DNA of 32,880 nucleotides from an uncultured bacterium. Its GTDB lineage: Bacteria; Verrucomicrobiota; Kiritimatiellia; PWTM01. Where the stretch lies: positions 1-32,880 of the forward strand of contig CAKZPT010000044.1 of NCBI GenBank assembly GCA_937139365.1, written 5' to 3'. Positions 8,339-16,254 of this stretch are shown here, piece by piece (positions within the stretch are counted from its first letter, which is position 1; each line of letters opens with the position of its first letter). The notes beneath the pieces were generated by a model. It was given only the letters and a program-made list of their open reading frames with translations. It was not told where the DNA came from and ran no database searches. The position numbers and the translations under genes were made by a program.

Positions 8339-9736
8339 ATGGGTGTTCGCGGATGGCGCGTCGCCGTCGTTCCGATCGCGACGCTGGTGTGGGCGGCGGC
8401 GCCGGAGGCGCCCCGGAGGGCGGCCGCACCGGCCGACCTAGGGTCCGAACTGGTTCGCCGGCTGGCGGACGGCGACGTCGGCGGCGCCGTCGAGTTGGCC
8501 CGGGCGGCGGGTCCCGCCGGCGCCACCGTACTGCGGGATCTGGCGGTGAGCGGTCCGCCCGACGTCGTGCCCGTCGCGATGCATGCGTGGAACGCGGCGC
8601 GCTGGGAGATCGGCCCGGGCCGAGCCGCCGACGTGGTCCCGCTGCTGGGATCGTTCGGGGCCGCATCGGTCCGCGCGGCGTGGGATGGGTTCCTCGCCTC
8701 GCGCGGTCCCGGGACGCTGGCGGTGGTGGCGCGGCTGATGGATACGGCCGGTTTTCAGGAGGGGGCGTTTCGGGTTGTGCCGCTGGTCCTGTCCGCGATG
8801 CCTCCGATCGAGTTCGCCTCGTGGCTGGCGGCGTGCGAGGACCCGGCCGTCCTCGCGGCCGTCCGACGCCTGCTCAGGGAGTCCGCCGAACGCGTCCCCG
8901 ACGCCGGCGCCCTGGCCCGGATGTGCGAGACGATGCTGCTGCTGTGGTGGTACGCCGATGTGCCGTCGGTGGCCGTGCGCGGCTGGGCGTTCTCCCGCGA
9001 CGACGCATTCGTCCGTTTCGCCGCCGCCGCTGTGCGCCGCGGCGGCCTGGAGCCCGTCATCGCCGAGGCCCTTCGCCGTCTGCGGGAGGGGCGCGCGGAC
9101 CGCGCGGCGCGTGGCGACGAGATCCTGTTCTGGGTCCGTGTGGCGGCGGCCGCGGGCGCGGGCGATCGCATCCGAGGGGCGCTGCGGCCCCTGGATGTCG
9201 CCCGGCTGCCCGCCCGCGACGCCGCCGAATTGATCCTCGAATGCCGGCGCCTCGGACTGGCCGACGAGGCCCTCCGCCTCCTCGAGGGCACAAACGTTCC
9301 GTGGCTGCTCTACTTGCGCTCCAGCCTTTGCCGCGAGGCCGGCGACGTCGCCGGGGCCGACGCCCATCTCGAGGCCGCGTTCGCGCGGATTGGACGCGGC
9401 GAGGACCTGGACCAGGCCGCCGCCTTCGAGACCGGCGAGGTGATGGACCGTGCCGGCGACGTGGAGGCCGCCGTCCGCGTATGGTCACTCATCATCGACC
9501 GGCCACCGCACGGGCAGATCCAGGATGTCAACGCCCTGCTCCGCCTGGCGCGTGTCGCGGAGACGCGCGGGGATTTCGCCGCCGCCCTCGCGCACAGCGA
9601 GCGGGCGCTCGAGATCAGCCGCGACCTGGGCGCCGAGCAGACGCTCATCGGTCCGGCCGGCCAGCGCGGCACCGAGTGGCTGATGCGGGCCATCCTCGAG
9701 CTACGCCGCCGCGCCGGCGGCGCGGCCCGCAACTGA
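8339..9736 (+). CDS. Exported helical-repeat (HEAT/TPR-like) protein
   Basis: 465 aa. ATG 8339 has GGAGG (8326-8330) eight bases upstream and starts one base after the previous stop. A weak signal peptide (VAVVPIATLVWAAAPEA) is followed by almost entirely alpha-helical, Ala/Arg-rich sequence. The last ~130 residues have TPR-like spacing (AGDVEAAVRVWSLIID; RGDFAAALAHSERALEIS). No catalytic residues recognised. As the last gene of the coupled series, it is likely a protein-interaction platform of the envelope operon. Confidence 0.65.
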   Translation: MGVRGWRVAVVPIATLVWAAAPEAPRRAAAPADLGSELVRRLADGDVGGAVELARAAGPAGATVLRDLAVSGPPDVVPVAMHAWNAARWEIGPGRAADVVPLLGSFGAASVRAAWDGFLASRGPGTLAVVARLMDTAGFQEGAFRVVPLVLSAMPPIEFASWLAACEDPAVLAAVRRLLRESAERVPDAGALARMCETMLLLWWYADVPSVAVRGWAFSRDDAFVRFAAAAVRRGGLEPVIAEALRRLREGRADRAARGDEILFWVRVAAAAGAGDRIRGALRPLDVARLPARDAAELILECRRLGLADEALRLLEGTNVPWLLYLRSSLCREAGDVAGADAHLEAAFARIGRGEDLDQAAAFETGEVMDRAGDVEAAVRVWSLIIDRPPHGQIQDVNALLRLARVAETRGDFAAALAHSERALEISRDLGAEQTLIGPAGQRGTEWLMRAILELRRRAGGAARN

Positions 9737-9746
9737 TCCCCGTTCG

Positions 9747-11233
9747 ATGGAGCTGTCGCTCGTTTTTCCCCATCAGTTGTTCGAACGCCATCCCGCCGTC
9801 CGACGCGGCCGGTCGCGCTGATCGAAGATTCCCTTGTTTTCGGCGACCCCCATGCGCCGGCGGCCTTTCACCGTCAAAAGCTCGCGTTTCACCGAGCCAG
9901 CCTGCGGCGCTACGCCGCCCGGCTGTCCGCCCTGGGTCACGACGTGCGGATCGCCGAATGGCGGGCCGGGGTGACCTGCGTGCCGATCCTCGAGGAGTTG
10001 GCGCGGCATGGCTTCGACCGCTGGGTGGTCGTCGAACCCGTGGACCATCTGCTCGAGCGGCGGATCCGCCGCGCGGCCGGCCGCGTCGGCGCCCGCGTCC
10101 AATGGTTGGACACGCCGATGTTCCTCTCGTCCAAGGATTGGAACATGTCATGGCTGGGGGAACGATCCCGGCCGCGGATGGCCGACTACTACATCGCCCA
10201 GCGGCAGCGGCTCGGCGTGCTGCTGGAGGAAGGCGGCGGCCGCCCGGTCGGCGGGCGATGGAGCTTCGACACGATGAATCGGCGCCGTCTGCCCCGCGGC
10301 CTCGAGCCGCCCCCGCCGCCGGCCTTTTCCTGGACGGCGCCGGACCTCGTGGAGGCCGCTGCGTGGGCCGACGCGACGTTCCCTGGCCACCCCGGCTCCG
10401 CGCGTGACGCGTGGCTGCCAGTGGACTCCGACGGCGCGCGGGCATGGCTGGAGGAGTTTCTGGCGCGGCGCCTCGCGAGGTTCGGCGACTACCAGGACGC
10501 AATCTCGTCCCGCCACGACGTGCTGTTTCATTCCGCCCTCTCGCCGTTGATCAACGCCGGTCTCCTCACCCCCCGCGAGACGCTCGACTGGGTCCTCGAG
10601 GCGGCGAGGGAATTCCGCGTTCCGCTGAATTCGGCCGAGGGGTTCCTGCGGCAGTTGATCGGCTGGCGGGAATTCGTGCGGGCGATCTACGAGCGTGATG
10701 GCGTGGCCGTGCGGAACGCGAATCATTGGGGCCATGCGGGACGGTTGTCGGCCGCCTGGGATGGGGCGCGTACCGGTCTGTCGCCGCTGGACGCAGCCCT
10801 GGAACGGGTCGACCGGCGCGGCTGGTGCCACCACATCGAGCGACTGATGGTGATCGGCAACGCGATGCTCTTGGCCGGCGTGGCGCCGAACGAGGCCTAC
10901 CGCTGGTTCATGGAGCGGTTTCTCGACGCCTACGACTGGGTGATGGTACCCAACGTCTACGGGATGAGCCAGTACGCCGACGGCGGCGGCTTCGCGACCA
11001 AACCCTACATCGCGGGCTCGAATTATCTGCGCAAGATGAGCGATTTTGAGGCGGGGCCGTGGACGGAGGAGTGGGACGGGCTGTTTTGGACGTTCGTCGG
11101 GAGGTGGGGCGCGCGGCTGCGGCGCGAGCCGCGACTCGCCGTGCTCGCGCTACAGTGGACCCGCATGCCGGCATCGCGCCGCCGGGCGCTCGAACGCGCG
11201 GCCGACGCCGCCCGCTCGCGGCTGCTGGCGTGA
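9747..11233 (+). pseudogene. Cryptochrome/photolyase-family protein with one frameshift near codon 20
   Basis: A deoxyribodipyrimidine photolyase-related (COG3046-type) flavoprotein. The N-terminus starts at ATG 9747 (MELSLVFPHQLFERHPAV) but hits a stop after RRGRSR. The rest (PVALIEDSLVFGDP, FHRQKLAFHRASL and onward) continues one frame back to 11233, so about one base is missing near 9800-9810. The total length (1487 nt) fits a 495-aa protein missing one base. Family landmarks include GWREFVRAIYE, HHIERLMVIGNAMLL, YDWVMVPNVYGMSQYADGG and FATKPYIAGSNYL (FAD/DNA-binding C-terminal domain). Where iron-sulfur photolyases have MSDYCxGC...CPF, this one has MSDFEAGPWTEEWDGLFW, so those cluster cysteines are absent. 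GTG 9944 could start an N-truncated product. It borders carotenoid genes, consistent with a light-response locus. Real lesion or sequencing error cannot be told apart. Confidence 0.75.
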
Positions 11234-11428
11234 GCCGCTGAAAGCCCACGGTTGGGGATGCCCGCCGCGGACGGAGGCCGCGCCTGCCGAGGCACGTAGT
11301 TCGTCCGGCGCCGGGCTTGGGGCGGAGGTGTGGCGGCCGCGGGCTGCATCGGGGGGTTGGCCCTGCGCGGGGATTGGGGTAGGTTGGCTCCGCTTGGCGT
11401 GCGTAGGCGCGGCGCTGGGGCCAACCGC

Positions 11429-12517
11429 GTGGCATTCATCTTCGTCATCGCCGTCGGCGTCCTGCTGCTGGTCCTCTGGAATGCGGCGGCATGGCCACAA
11501 CTCGGGCCTGCGGCGGAGACGACCCCGGAGGACGTATCCATCCTGATCCCGGCGCGGGACGAGGCGGCGAACATCGTGCCGTGCCTGGAGGCCTTGCGCG
11601 GGCAGGCCGGTGTCCGCGAGATCCTCGTCTACGACGACGAGTCCCGCGACGGCACGCCCGACCAGGTGCGTCGGCTCGCGTCCGGTTGGCCCCGCGTGCG
11701 ACTGATCGGTCCCGAACCGCTTCCGGAGGGCTGGACGGGCAAAACCCATGCCTGCGCGCGATTGGCCGACGCGGCGACGGGCCGATGGCTGCTGTTTCTC
11801 GATGCGGATGCGCGGCTGGCGCGCGACGCCGTCGCGCGCATCCGGGCGGAGGCCGAACGGCGGCAGGCCACGCTGCTCTCCTGCTGGCCGGGCCTGGAGA
11901 TGCATGGCTTCTGGGAACGGGCGCTGATGCCGTTGCTGAACTTCGTCGTGTTCACCCTGTACCCCGCTCCGCTCGCGTTCCGAATGCAACTGCCGTCCCT
12001 GGGCCTCGCCCACGGCGCCTGTGTTCTGTGCCGCCGCGACGCGTACCTCCGGATCGGCGGCCACGCGCGCGTCCGCGGCGAGCTGTTCGAGGACACCGCG
12101 CTGGCGCGGGCGTGGCGGGCGGCGGGGGAAGTCGCCCATTGCGTGGACGGCCAGTCGGCCGTTCGAACGCGAATGTACGATTCGTTCTCCTCGATCTGGC
12201 GCGGCTTCCAAAAGAACATCTATCCCGCCTTTCGTCGCGAGTTGAGTTTCTGGCTGTTCTGGTGGTTCCACGCGGCGGTCTTCGTCGCGCCGTTTGCGGC
12301 GGTCGTCGTCGCCCCCACCGCGGCGGCCTGGGGCGCGGCGGCGTGCGCGTGGGCCGCCCGCGGCCGGCTGGCGAGGCGTTTCCGGCAGCCGGCGTGGTCC
12401 GTGGCCCTTCACCCGCTGGCGGAGGCGCTGATGCTGGCGCTGGCCCTGGTCTCGTGGCATCGATGCCGGACGGGGCATGGGGTCGAATGGAAGGGGCGCA
12501 GGTGGCGTGGGCGGTAA
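11429..12517 (+). CDS. Family 2 glycosyltransferase, carotenoid-type (CruC/CrtQ-like)
   Basis: 362 aa. GTG 11429 has GCTGGGG (11414-11420) eight bases upstream and starts directly with a membrane segment (VAFIFVIAVGVLLLVLW). The GT-A core shows VSILIPARDEAANI, VYDDESRDGT, GWTGKTHACARLA and the DxD-type LFLDADAR, then FEDTALARAW and a WRGFQKN segment. Two or three C-terminal membrane helices (FWLFWWFHAAVFVAPF; PLAEALMLALALV) end in EWKGRRW. GWTGKTHAC and the WKGR ending are typical of GT2 enzymes in carotenoid or hopanoid clusters. Likely job: sugar transfer to the hydroxylated end of a carotenoid, since CrtD-like and CruF-like genes follow in overlapping frames. Exact acceptor and sugar are unknown. 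The 195 bp upstream is GC-rich with only a weak promoter candidate (TTGGCC-N17-TAGGTT, 11357-11385). Confidence 0.75.
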   Translation: MAFIFVIAVGVLLLVLWNAAAWPQLGPAAETTPEDVSILIPARDEAANIVPCLEALRGQAGVREILVYDDESRDGTPDQVRRLASGWPRVRLIGPEPLPEGWTGKTHACARLADAATGRWLLFLDADARLARDAVARIRAEAERRQATLLSCWPGLEMHGFWERALMPLLNFVVFTLYPAPLAFRMQLPSLGLAHGACVLCRRDAYLRIGGHARVRGELFEDTALARAWRAAGEVAHCVDGQSAVRTRMYDSFSSIWRGFQKNIYPAFRRELSFWLFWWFHAAVFVAPFAAVVVAPTAAAWGAAACAWAARGRLARRFRQPAWSVALHPLAEALMLALALVSWHRCRTGHGVEWKGRRWRGR

Positions 12518-13985
12518 CGGCAAAGCCGTTGTCATCGGCGGTGGACTGGGCGGGCTGGCCGTCGCGGCGCGGCTGGCCCGCGCGGGCTGGCGCGTAACGC
12601 TGGTGGAGCAGGGGCCGACCCTTGGCGGCAAGATGAATTTGTGGGAGTGGGACGGCTATCGTTTCGACACCGGCCCCTCGCTGCTGACGATGCCGTGGGT
12701 GTTCGAGGACCTGTTCGCGGCCTGCGGCGAGCGAATGTCGGACCATCTGGAGCTGATCCGGGTCGATCCGCTGGCGGAGTACGTCTTCGACGACGGCGAG
12801 CGGTTCCGGCATACCGCGTCGCTGCCCGAGTGGCTGAGGGCGGTGCGCCGACTCGAGGGCGGGGACGCCTCCGGGTTCTGGGGTTTCATGCACCTCGGCG
12901 CGCGATTGTACGAGCTGTCCCGGGCGACGTTTTTCGTCTCCTCGCCGTTCGAACGTCCGGCGGCCGGCACGGCGCGAAGGACGCTGGCGGCGCGGCCTCC
13001 GCTGCGGCGCGCGTGGGGCAACTACGCGGCCGCGGTGCGCCATTATTTCCGGTCGCCACATCTGCGTCGGATGTACGACCGCTACACGACCTACGTCGGC
13101 TCGTCGCCGTGGCTGGCCCCCGCGACGCTGGCCGTGATTCCGTACCTCGAATGGACCGAAGGTGTGTGGCACGTGCGCGGCGGCATGTACCGCATGGTCG
13201 AGGCGGTCGCACGCCTTTGCGGGCGAGGCGGGGTTGAGCTGCGGACCAACGCTCGCGCCGTCCGCATCGAGCTTCGCGAAGGAAGGGTGGCCGCCGTCGC
13301 GCTGGAGTCCGGCGACCGCCTCGCGGCCGACGTCGTCGTCATGAACGGGGACGCCTCGAGGACCCCGGCGCTTCTGGGCGAGGCCGGCGGCGGCCTGCCG
13401 GAGCGGGAGCGTTCGTTGTCGGGGTTGGTCTTCCTCTTTGCGCTGCGGGACGAGTTGCCCGGCTGTCCCCACCACTCCGTGTTTTTCTCGGCCGACTACC
13501 GGGCGGAGTTCGACGAGCTGTTTGCGCGGCGGACGTTTCCCTCCGACCCGACGGTCTACGTGAACGTGCCCAGCCGGACGGATCGTTCGGTGACGCCGGG
13601 CCGCGGCGAGGTGATGTTCGTGATGGCCAATGCGCCGGCCAACGACGCCGACGCGTGGGACGTGGCGGCGGTGGAGGAGGCCCGCCGGCGCGTGCTCGGC
13701 CGTCTGCAACGTGGCGGATTTCCGGAATTTCGGGAGAAGGTAGCGGCATCCGCGGTCTGGACGCCGCGGGACATGGCGCGACGCTACGACATGCCCGGCG
13801 GCGCGATCTACGGACGCAGCTCGCACGGCTGGCGAGGTGCGTTTCTGCGTCCGCCGAACCGCAACCGGGCTGTCGGCGGTCTGTACCACGTCGGCGGCAG
13901 CACCCATCCGGGGGGAGGTACGCCGACGGTGCTGCTGTCGGCGCGGATCGTCGCGGAGCTGGTCGAACGCTATGAACGCGCGTGA
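12507..13985 (+). CDS. Carotenoid desaturase/oxidase of the CrtI/CrtD superfamily (CrtD-like)
   Basis: 492 aa from GTG 12507, which follows GGAAGGGG (12489-12496) and overlaps the glycosyltransferase stop; ATG 12477 is an alternative. The FAD-binding Rossmann motif VVIGGGLGGLAVAARL is at the very N-terminus, followed by YRFDTGPSLLTMPWVFEDLF typical of CrtI-type enzymes. The C-terminal flavin-binding region reads AFLRPPNRN...GLYHVGGSTHPGGGTPTVLLSA. The GGSTHPGGG form, rather than GASTVPGTG, is what I associate with CrtD/CrtP-type enzymes that act on already hydroxylated or desaturated chains, while the second homologue (16255-17724) looks like the phytoene desaturase. Assignment as 1-hydroxycarotenoid 3,4-desaturase is inference supported by the adjacent CruF-like gene, which it overlaps by 14 bp. 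Confidence 0.8.
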   Translation: MGGNGKAVVIGGGLGGLAVAARLARAGWRVTLVEQGPTLGGKMNLWEWDGYRFDTGPSLLTMPWVFEDLFAACGERMSDHLELIRVDPLAEYVFDDGERFRHTASLPEWLRAVRRLEGGDASGFWGFMHLGARLYELSRATFFVSSPFERPAAGTARRTLAARPPLRRAWGNYAAAVRHYFRSPHLRRMYDRYTTYVGSSPWLAPATLAVIPYLEWTEGVWHVRGGMYRMVEAVARLCGRGGVELRTNARAVRIELREGRVAAVALESGDRLAADVVVMNGDASRTPALLGEAGGGLPERERSLSGLVFLFALRDELPGCPHHSVFFSADYRAEFDELFARRTFPSDPTVYVNVPSRTDRSVTPGRGEVMFVMANAPANDADAWDVAAVEEARRRVLGRLQRGGFPEFREKVAASAVWTPRDMARRYDMPGGAIYGRSSHGWRGAFLRPPNRNRAVGGLYHVGGSTHPGGGTPTVLLSARIVAELVERYERA

Positions 13986-14805
13986 GGTGGGGCTGCGCGC
14001 TCTGGCCGCGGTGGCGGCCCTGTTGGCGGCCGGCGGGACGGCGTCCTACGTCGGGCTGGTGTCGTCGCCGACGGCGGCGGTTCCGTGGATCGCGACGCTG
14101 ACGATCCTGTGCGCCGCGGCGCTGGTGCTGGTCTCGCTACCCGCTGGCGAACGTCGGTGGGCGGCGCTGGCGGGGGTGGGAGGCTTCGCGGCGGAGCTGT
14201 TGGGCGTGCACTTTCATTTTCCGTTCGGCGTGGACTATCGGTACACCGACCGCCTTGCGTTGCAGGTGGCGTCGGTGCCGGTGGCGCTGGCGGGCTGCTG
14301 GGTCATTCTGCTCTGCTATGCGCGCGAGATGGCCGCCGGCGTGGCAGGTTCCCCGTGGTCCGGCGTCGTGGTGCAAGCGGCGTGGATGATGGCGATCGAT
14401 CTCGTCCTCGATCCCGTGGCCACCCGCGTGATGGGGTTGTGGGAGTGGGGCGCTGGCGGGGCGTGGTACGGCGTGCCGTTGAACAATTTCGCCTGGTGGT
14501 TTGCGGTGAGCCTCTGCCTGGCGGCGGTCCAGCGGCCGCCGGCTGGCGCCAACCGGTGGGTGGCCGGCACGGGGCTGGGCACCGTCGCGTTTTTCACGGC
14601 GATCGCGCTGGGACGGGGCATGAGGGGCGCGGCCGCGGTCGGCCTGGCCCTCGTGGGCCTGCATGCGTTGGTCCGCGGCCGTCTCAATCGGCTCCGGGCG
14701 ACCCCAGAAGCCTGTCGATCCGCCGGAAACATGCCTCGAGCGCCTCGGGCGTCGCCGCTCCGTCGTATCGGTGCTCGATCGCGCCGTCCGGACGCAGCAC
14801 CATGA
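13972..14805 (+). CDS. cruF: CruF-like carotenoid 1,2-hydratase (DUF422 family)
   Basis: 277-aa membrane protein with about seven hydrophobic segments. ATG 13972 overlaps the CrtD-like gene by 14 bp. Family hallmarks: AAELLGVHFHFPFGVDYRYT, LDPVATRVMGLWEWG and GVPLNNFAWWF, matching the conserved E..G...PFG.Y.Y, D..LDP.A and GVP..NF.GW pattern of CruF (gamma-carotene 1'-hydroxylase / bisanhydrobacterioruberin hydratase). Reaction: addition of water to the terminal C1-C2 double bond of an acyclic carotenoid end. The last ~40 residues (after LVRGRLNRL) are Arg/Pro-rich and overlap the convergent redoxin gene by 122 bp; the family normally ends near LVRGR, so the tail may be a read-through extension. 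Confidence 0.75.
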   Translation: MNAREVGLRALAAVAALLAAGGTASYVGLVSSPTAAVPWIATLTILCAAALVLVSLPAGERRWAALAGVGGFAAELLGVHFHFPFGVDYRYTDRLALQVASVPVALAGCWVILLCYAREMAAGVAGSPWSGVVVQAAWMMAIDLVLDPVATRVMGLWEWGAGGAWYGVPLNNFAWWFAVSLCLAAVQRPPAGANRWVAGTGLGTVAFFTAIALGRGMRGAAAVGLALVGLHALVRGRLNRLRATPEACRSAGNMPRAPRASPLRRIGARSRRPDAAP

Positions 14806-15193
14806 CGTTCGCTACCCCCGGCCGGCCGCCGTACCTGTCAAAGACCTCGCCGCTCCAGTCGAGCAGGACCGGATGGTCCGGCACGTGGCGGCGGAACATT
14901 GCGCGGATCCAGCCGCGCAGGACCTCCGGAACGCCCTGAAGGCGGGCGACGCCCTCGATCACGACTGCGCCGCGGTAGCGGGCGTAGATCGGCCCGATCC
15001 ACCCCTCGATCTGTTCCGAGCCGCGCCGGTCGGCGAGCACGAGCACGCCCACCCGGGTCCGCGGGAACCGAACGACGTGGAGGCGGCCGAACTGATCGTG
15101 CAGCTCGAACACGACGCCGCGCGGCATCGAGTCCGCGGCCGCGACGAATGCGGCGGCGCCACAGACCGCAGCCGTCCACGTTGGAAATCTCAT
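14684..15193 (-). CDS. Exported redoxin-like protein lacking catalytic cysteines
   Basis: 169 aa, ATG at 15193, with a signal peptide (WTAAVCGAAAFVAAADS). The remainder has the thioredoxin-like layout of YtfJ/redoxin proteins: FELHDQFGRLHVVRF, VGVLVLADRRGSEQIEGW, PVLLDWSGEVFDRYG and VMVLRPDGAIEHRYDG. No CxxC is present at the expected position after the first beta strand (LADRRGSE instead), so it is unlikely to be a classical disulfide enzyme. It sits on the opposite strand, splitting the carotenoid genes into two blocks, and shares a 53-bp divergent promoter region with phytoene synthase. Role unknown. Confidence 0.65.
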   Translation of the reverse strand: MRFPTWTAAVCGAAAFVAAADSMPRGVVFELHDQFGRLHVVRFPRTRVGVLVLADRRGSEQIEGWIGPIYARYRGAVVIEGVARLQGVPEVLRGWIRAMFRRHVPDHPVLLDWSGEVFDRYGGRPGVANVMVLRPDGAIEHRYDGAATPEALEACFRRIDRLLGSPGAD

Positions 15194-15232
15194 GTGGTGG
15201 GGTACATTATGTGTCCAATGGCGGCCCGTAAA
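15181..15232. promoter_or_regulatory. Divergent overlapping promoters, redoxin-like gene / crtB
   Basis: On the + strand TTGGAA (15181-15186), 16 bp, TACATT (15203-15208) faces crtB. On the - strand TTTACG (15227-15232), 15 bp, CATAAT (15206-15211) faces the redoxin-like gene. The two -10 elements overlap, so the two transcription units probably compete or share a regulator. Matches to the sigma-70 consensus are moderate (4-5 of 6); no operator was identified. Confidence 0.4.
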
Positions 15233-15246
15233 GCGCAGGAGCGGTG

Positions 15247-16251
15247 ATGGGGATCAAGACCAACGAAGCGGCCGCCTGGCCGGAGTCGCGTTGGATCGAA
15301 TTCGATGCGCGACTGCGGCGGCGTGCGCTGGGCGCCTCCGATGCCGCTGCATGGTCGTGGATCGTCCGCGCCGCGCGGTGCGTGATGCGTTCGTTCACGA
15401 CGAGTTTTTTCATCGTCAGCCGGTTTCTCCCGCGCGCCAAGCGCGACATGGTCGAGGTGGTGTACGCGGCCGTCCGCCAGCCGGACGAGGTGGTGGACAG
15501 TTTTCCCCTCGACGCCGCCGGCAGGCTGCAGCGGCTGGAGGCGTGGGGCGCCGGTTACGAGACGGCGCGGGCGGCCGGCGGCCTTCGCGCCGCGCTGGCG
15601 GCCGGCGCGCCGTGTTTTCTGGCCGGCTTCGCCGAGGTGATGCGCCGCACCGGCATTCCCGCGGATCACTATCGAGCGTTTCTGCAAGCGATGCGGCAGG
15701 ACGTGCAGCCGCAGCCGTTCTCGACGATGGACGATCTGGTGGATTCGTACGTCTACGGGAGCGCCGTCGTGGTCGGCTATTTTCTCACCCACATCTATGG
15801 CGCGAGCGCGCCGGGTCGATTCGACACGGCTTTGCGGGTCGCGCGCCATCTCGGGATTGCCTTGCAGCTCACGAATTTTGCCCGCGACGTATCGGAGGAT
15901 CTCCAGCGCGGCCGGGTCTATCTCCCGCTGGACATGCTGCACGCCGAGGGGGTGACAGATCCGTTCGCCAGAGACGCGGCGACCAGGGACGGTCTCGGAC
16001 GCGCGGCCCGGCGGCTGGCGGCGGCGGCGGCCGATGGCTACCGGCGTGCCAGCGAAGGGCTGGACGCATTTGCCGCGGACAGCCGCGTGGCGATCCGGGC
16101 CTGCATGGACGTGTACGGCCTGCTGAACCGGCGGATTCTCGAGAGTCGCGACGGCATCGACCGGCGGGAAAGCGTGCCGTTGCGGGAGAAGCTCCGTCCT
16201 CTCCCCATCAGCAAGTACTGGCGCATCCCGCTGGGCTATCTGGGGGCCTGA
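15247..16251 (+). CDS. crtB: Phytoene synthase (squalene/phytoene synthase family)
   Basis: 334 aa. ATG 15247 follows AGGAG (15237-15241) at five bases; GTG 15244 is too close to it. The enzyme condenses two prenyl diphosphates (GGPP to phytoene, or FPP to a C30 dehydrosqualene) at the start of carotenoid synthesis. Visible motifs are the first Asp-rich site QPDEVVDSF (DExxD), the second Asp-rich site NFARDVSEDL followed by GRVYLPLD, and the N-terminal SFTTSFFIVSRFLP. Length is normal for the family. Chain length (C30 or C40) cannot be told from the sequence. The next gene starts 3 bp after the stop, so crtB, crtI and the hydrolase form one unit. Confidence 0.9.
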   Translation: MGIKTNEAAAWPESRWIEFDARLRRRALGASDAAAWSWIVRAARCVMRSFTTSFFIVSRFLPRAKRDMVEVVYAAVRQPDEVVDSFPLDAAGRLQRLEAWGAGYETARAAGGLRAALAAGAPCFLAGFAEVMRRTGIPADHYRAFLQAMRQDVQPQPFSTMDDLVDSYVYGSAVVVGYFLTHIYGASAPGRFDTALRVARHLGIALQLTNFARDVSEDLQRGRVYLPLDMLHAEGVTDPFARDAATRDGLGRAARRLAAAAADGYRRASEGLDAFAADSRVAIRACMDVYGLLNRRILESRDGIDRRESVPLREKLRPLPISKYWRIPLGYLGA

Positions 16252-16254
16252 CCC

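Noticed and set aside
15195-15215. LitR/CarH-type light-responsive operator at GTACATTATGTG
   Set aside because: Only a half-site resembling TGTACA is present; no second half at the expected spacing and no regulator gene in the window.
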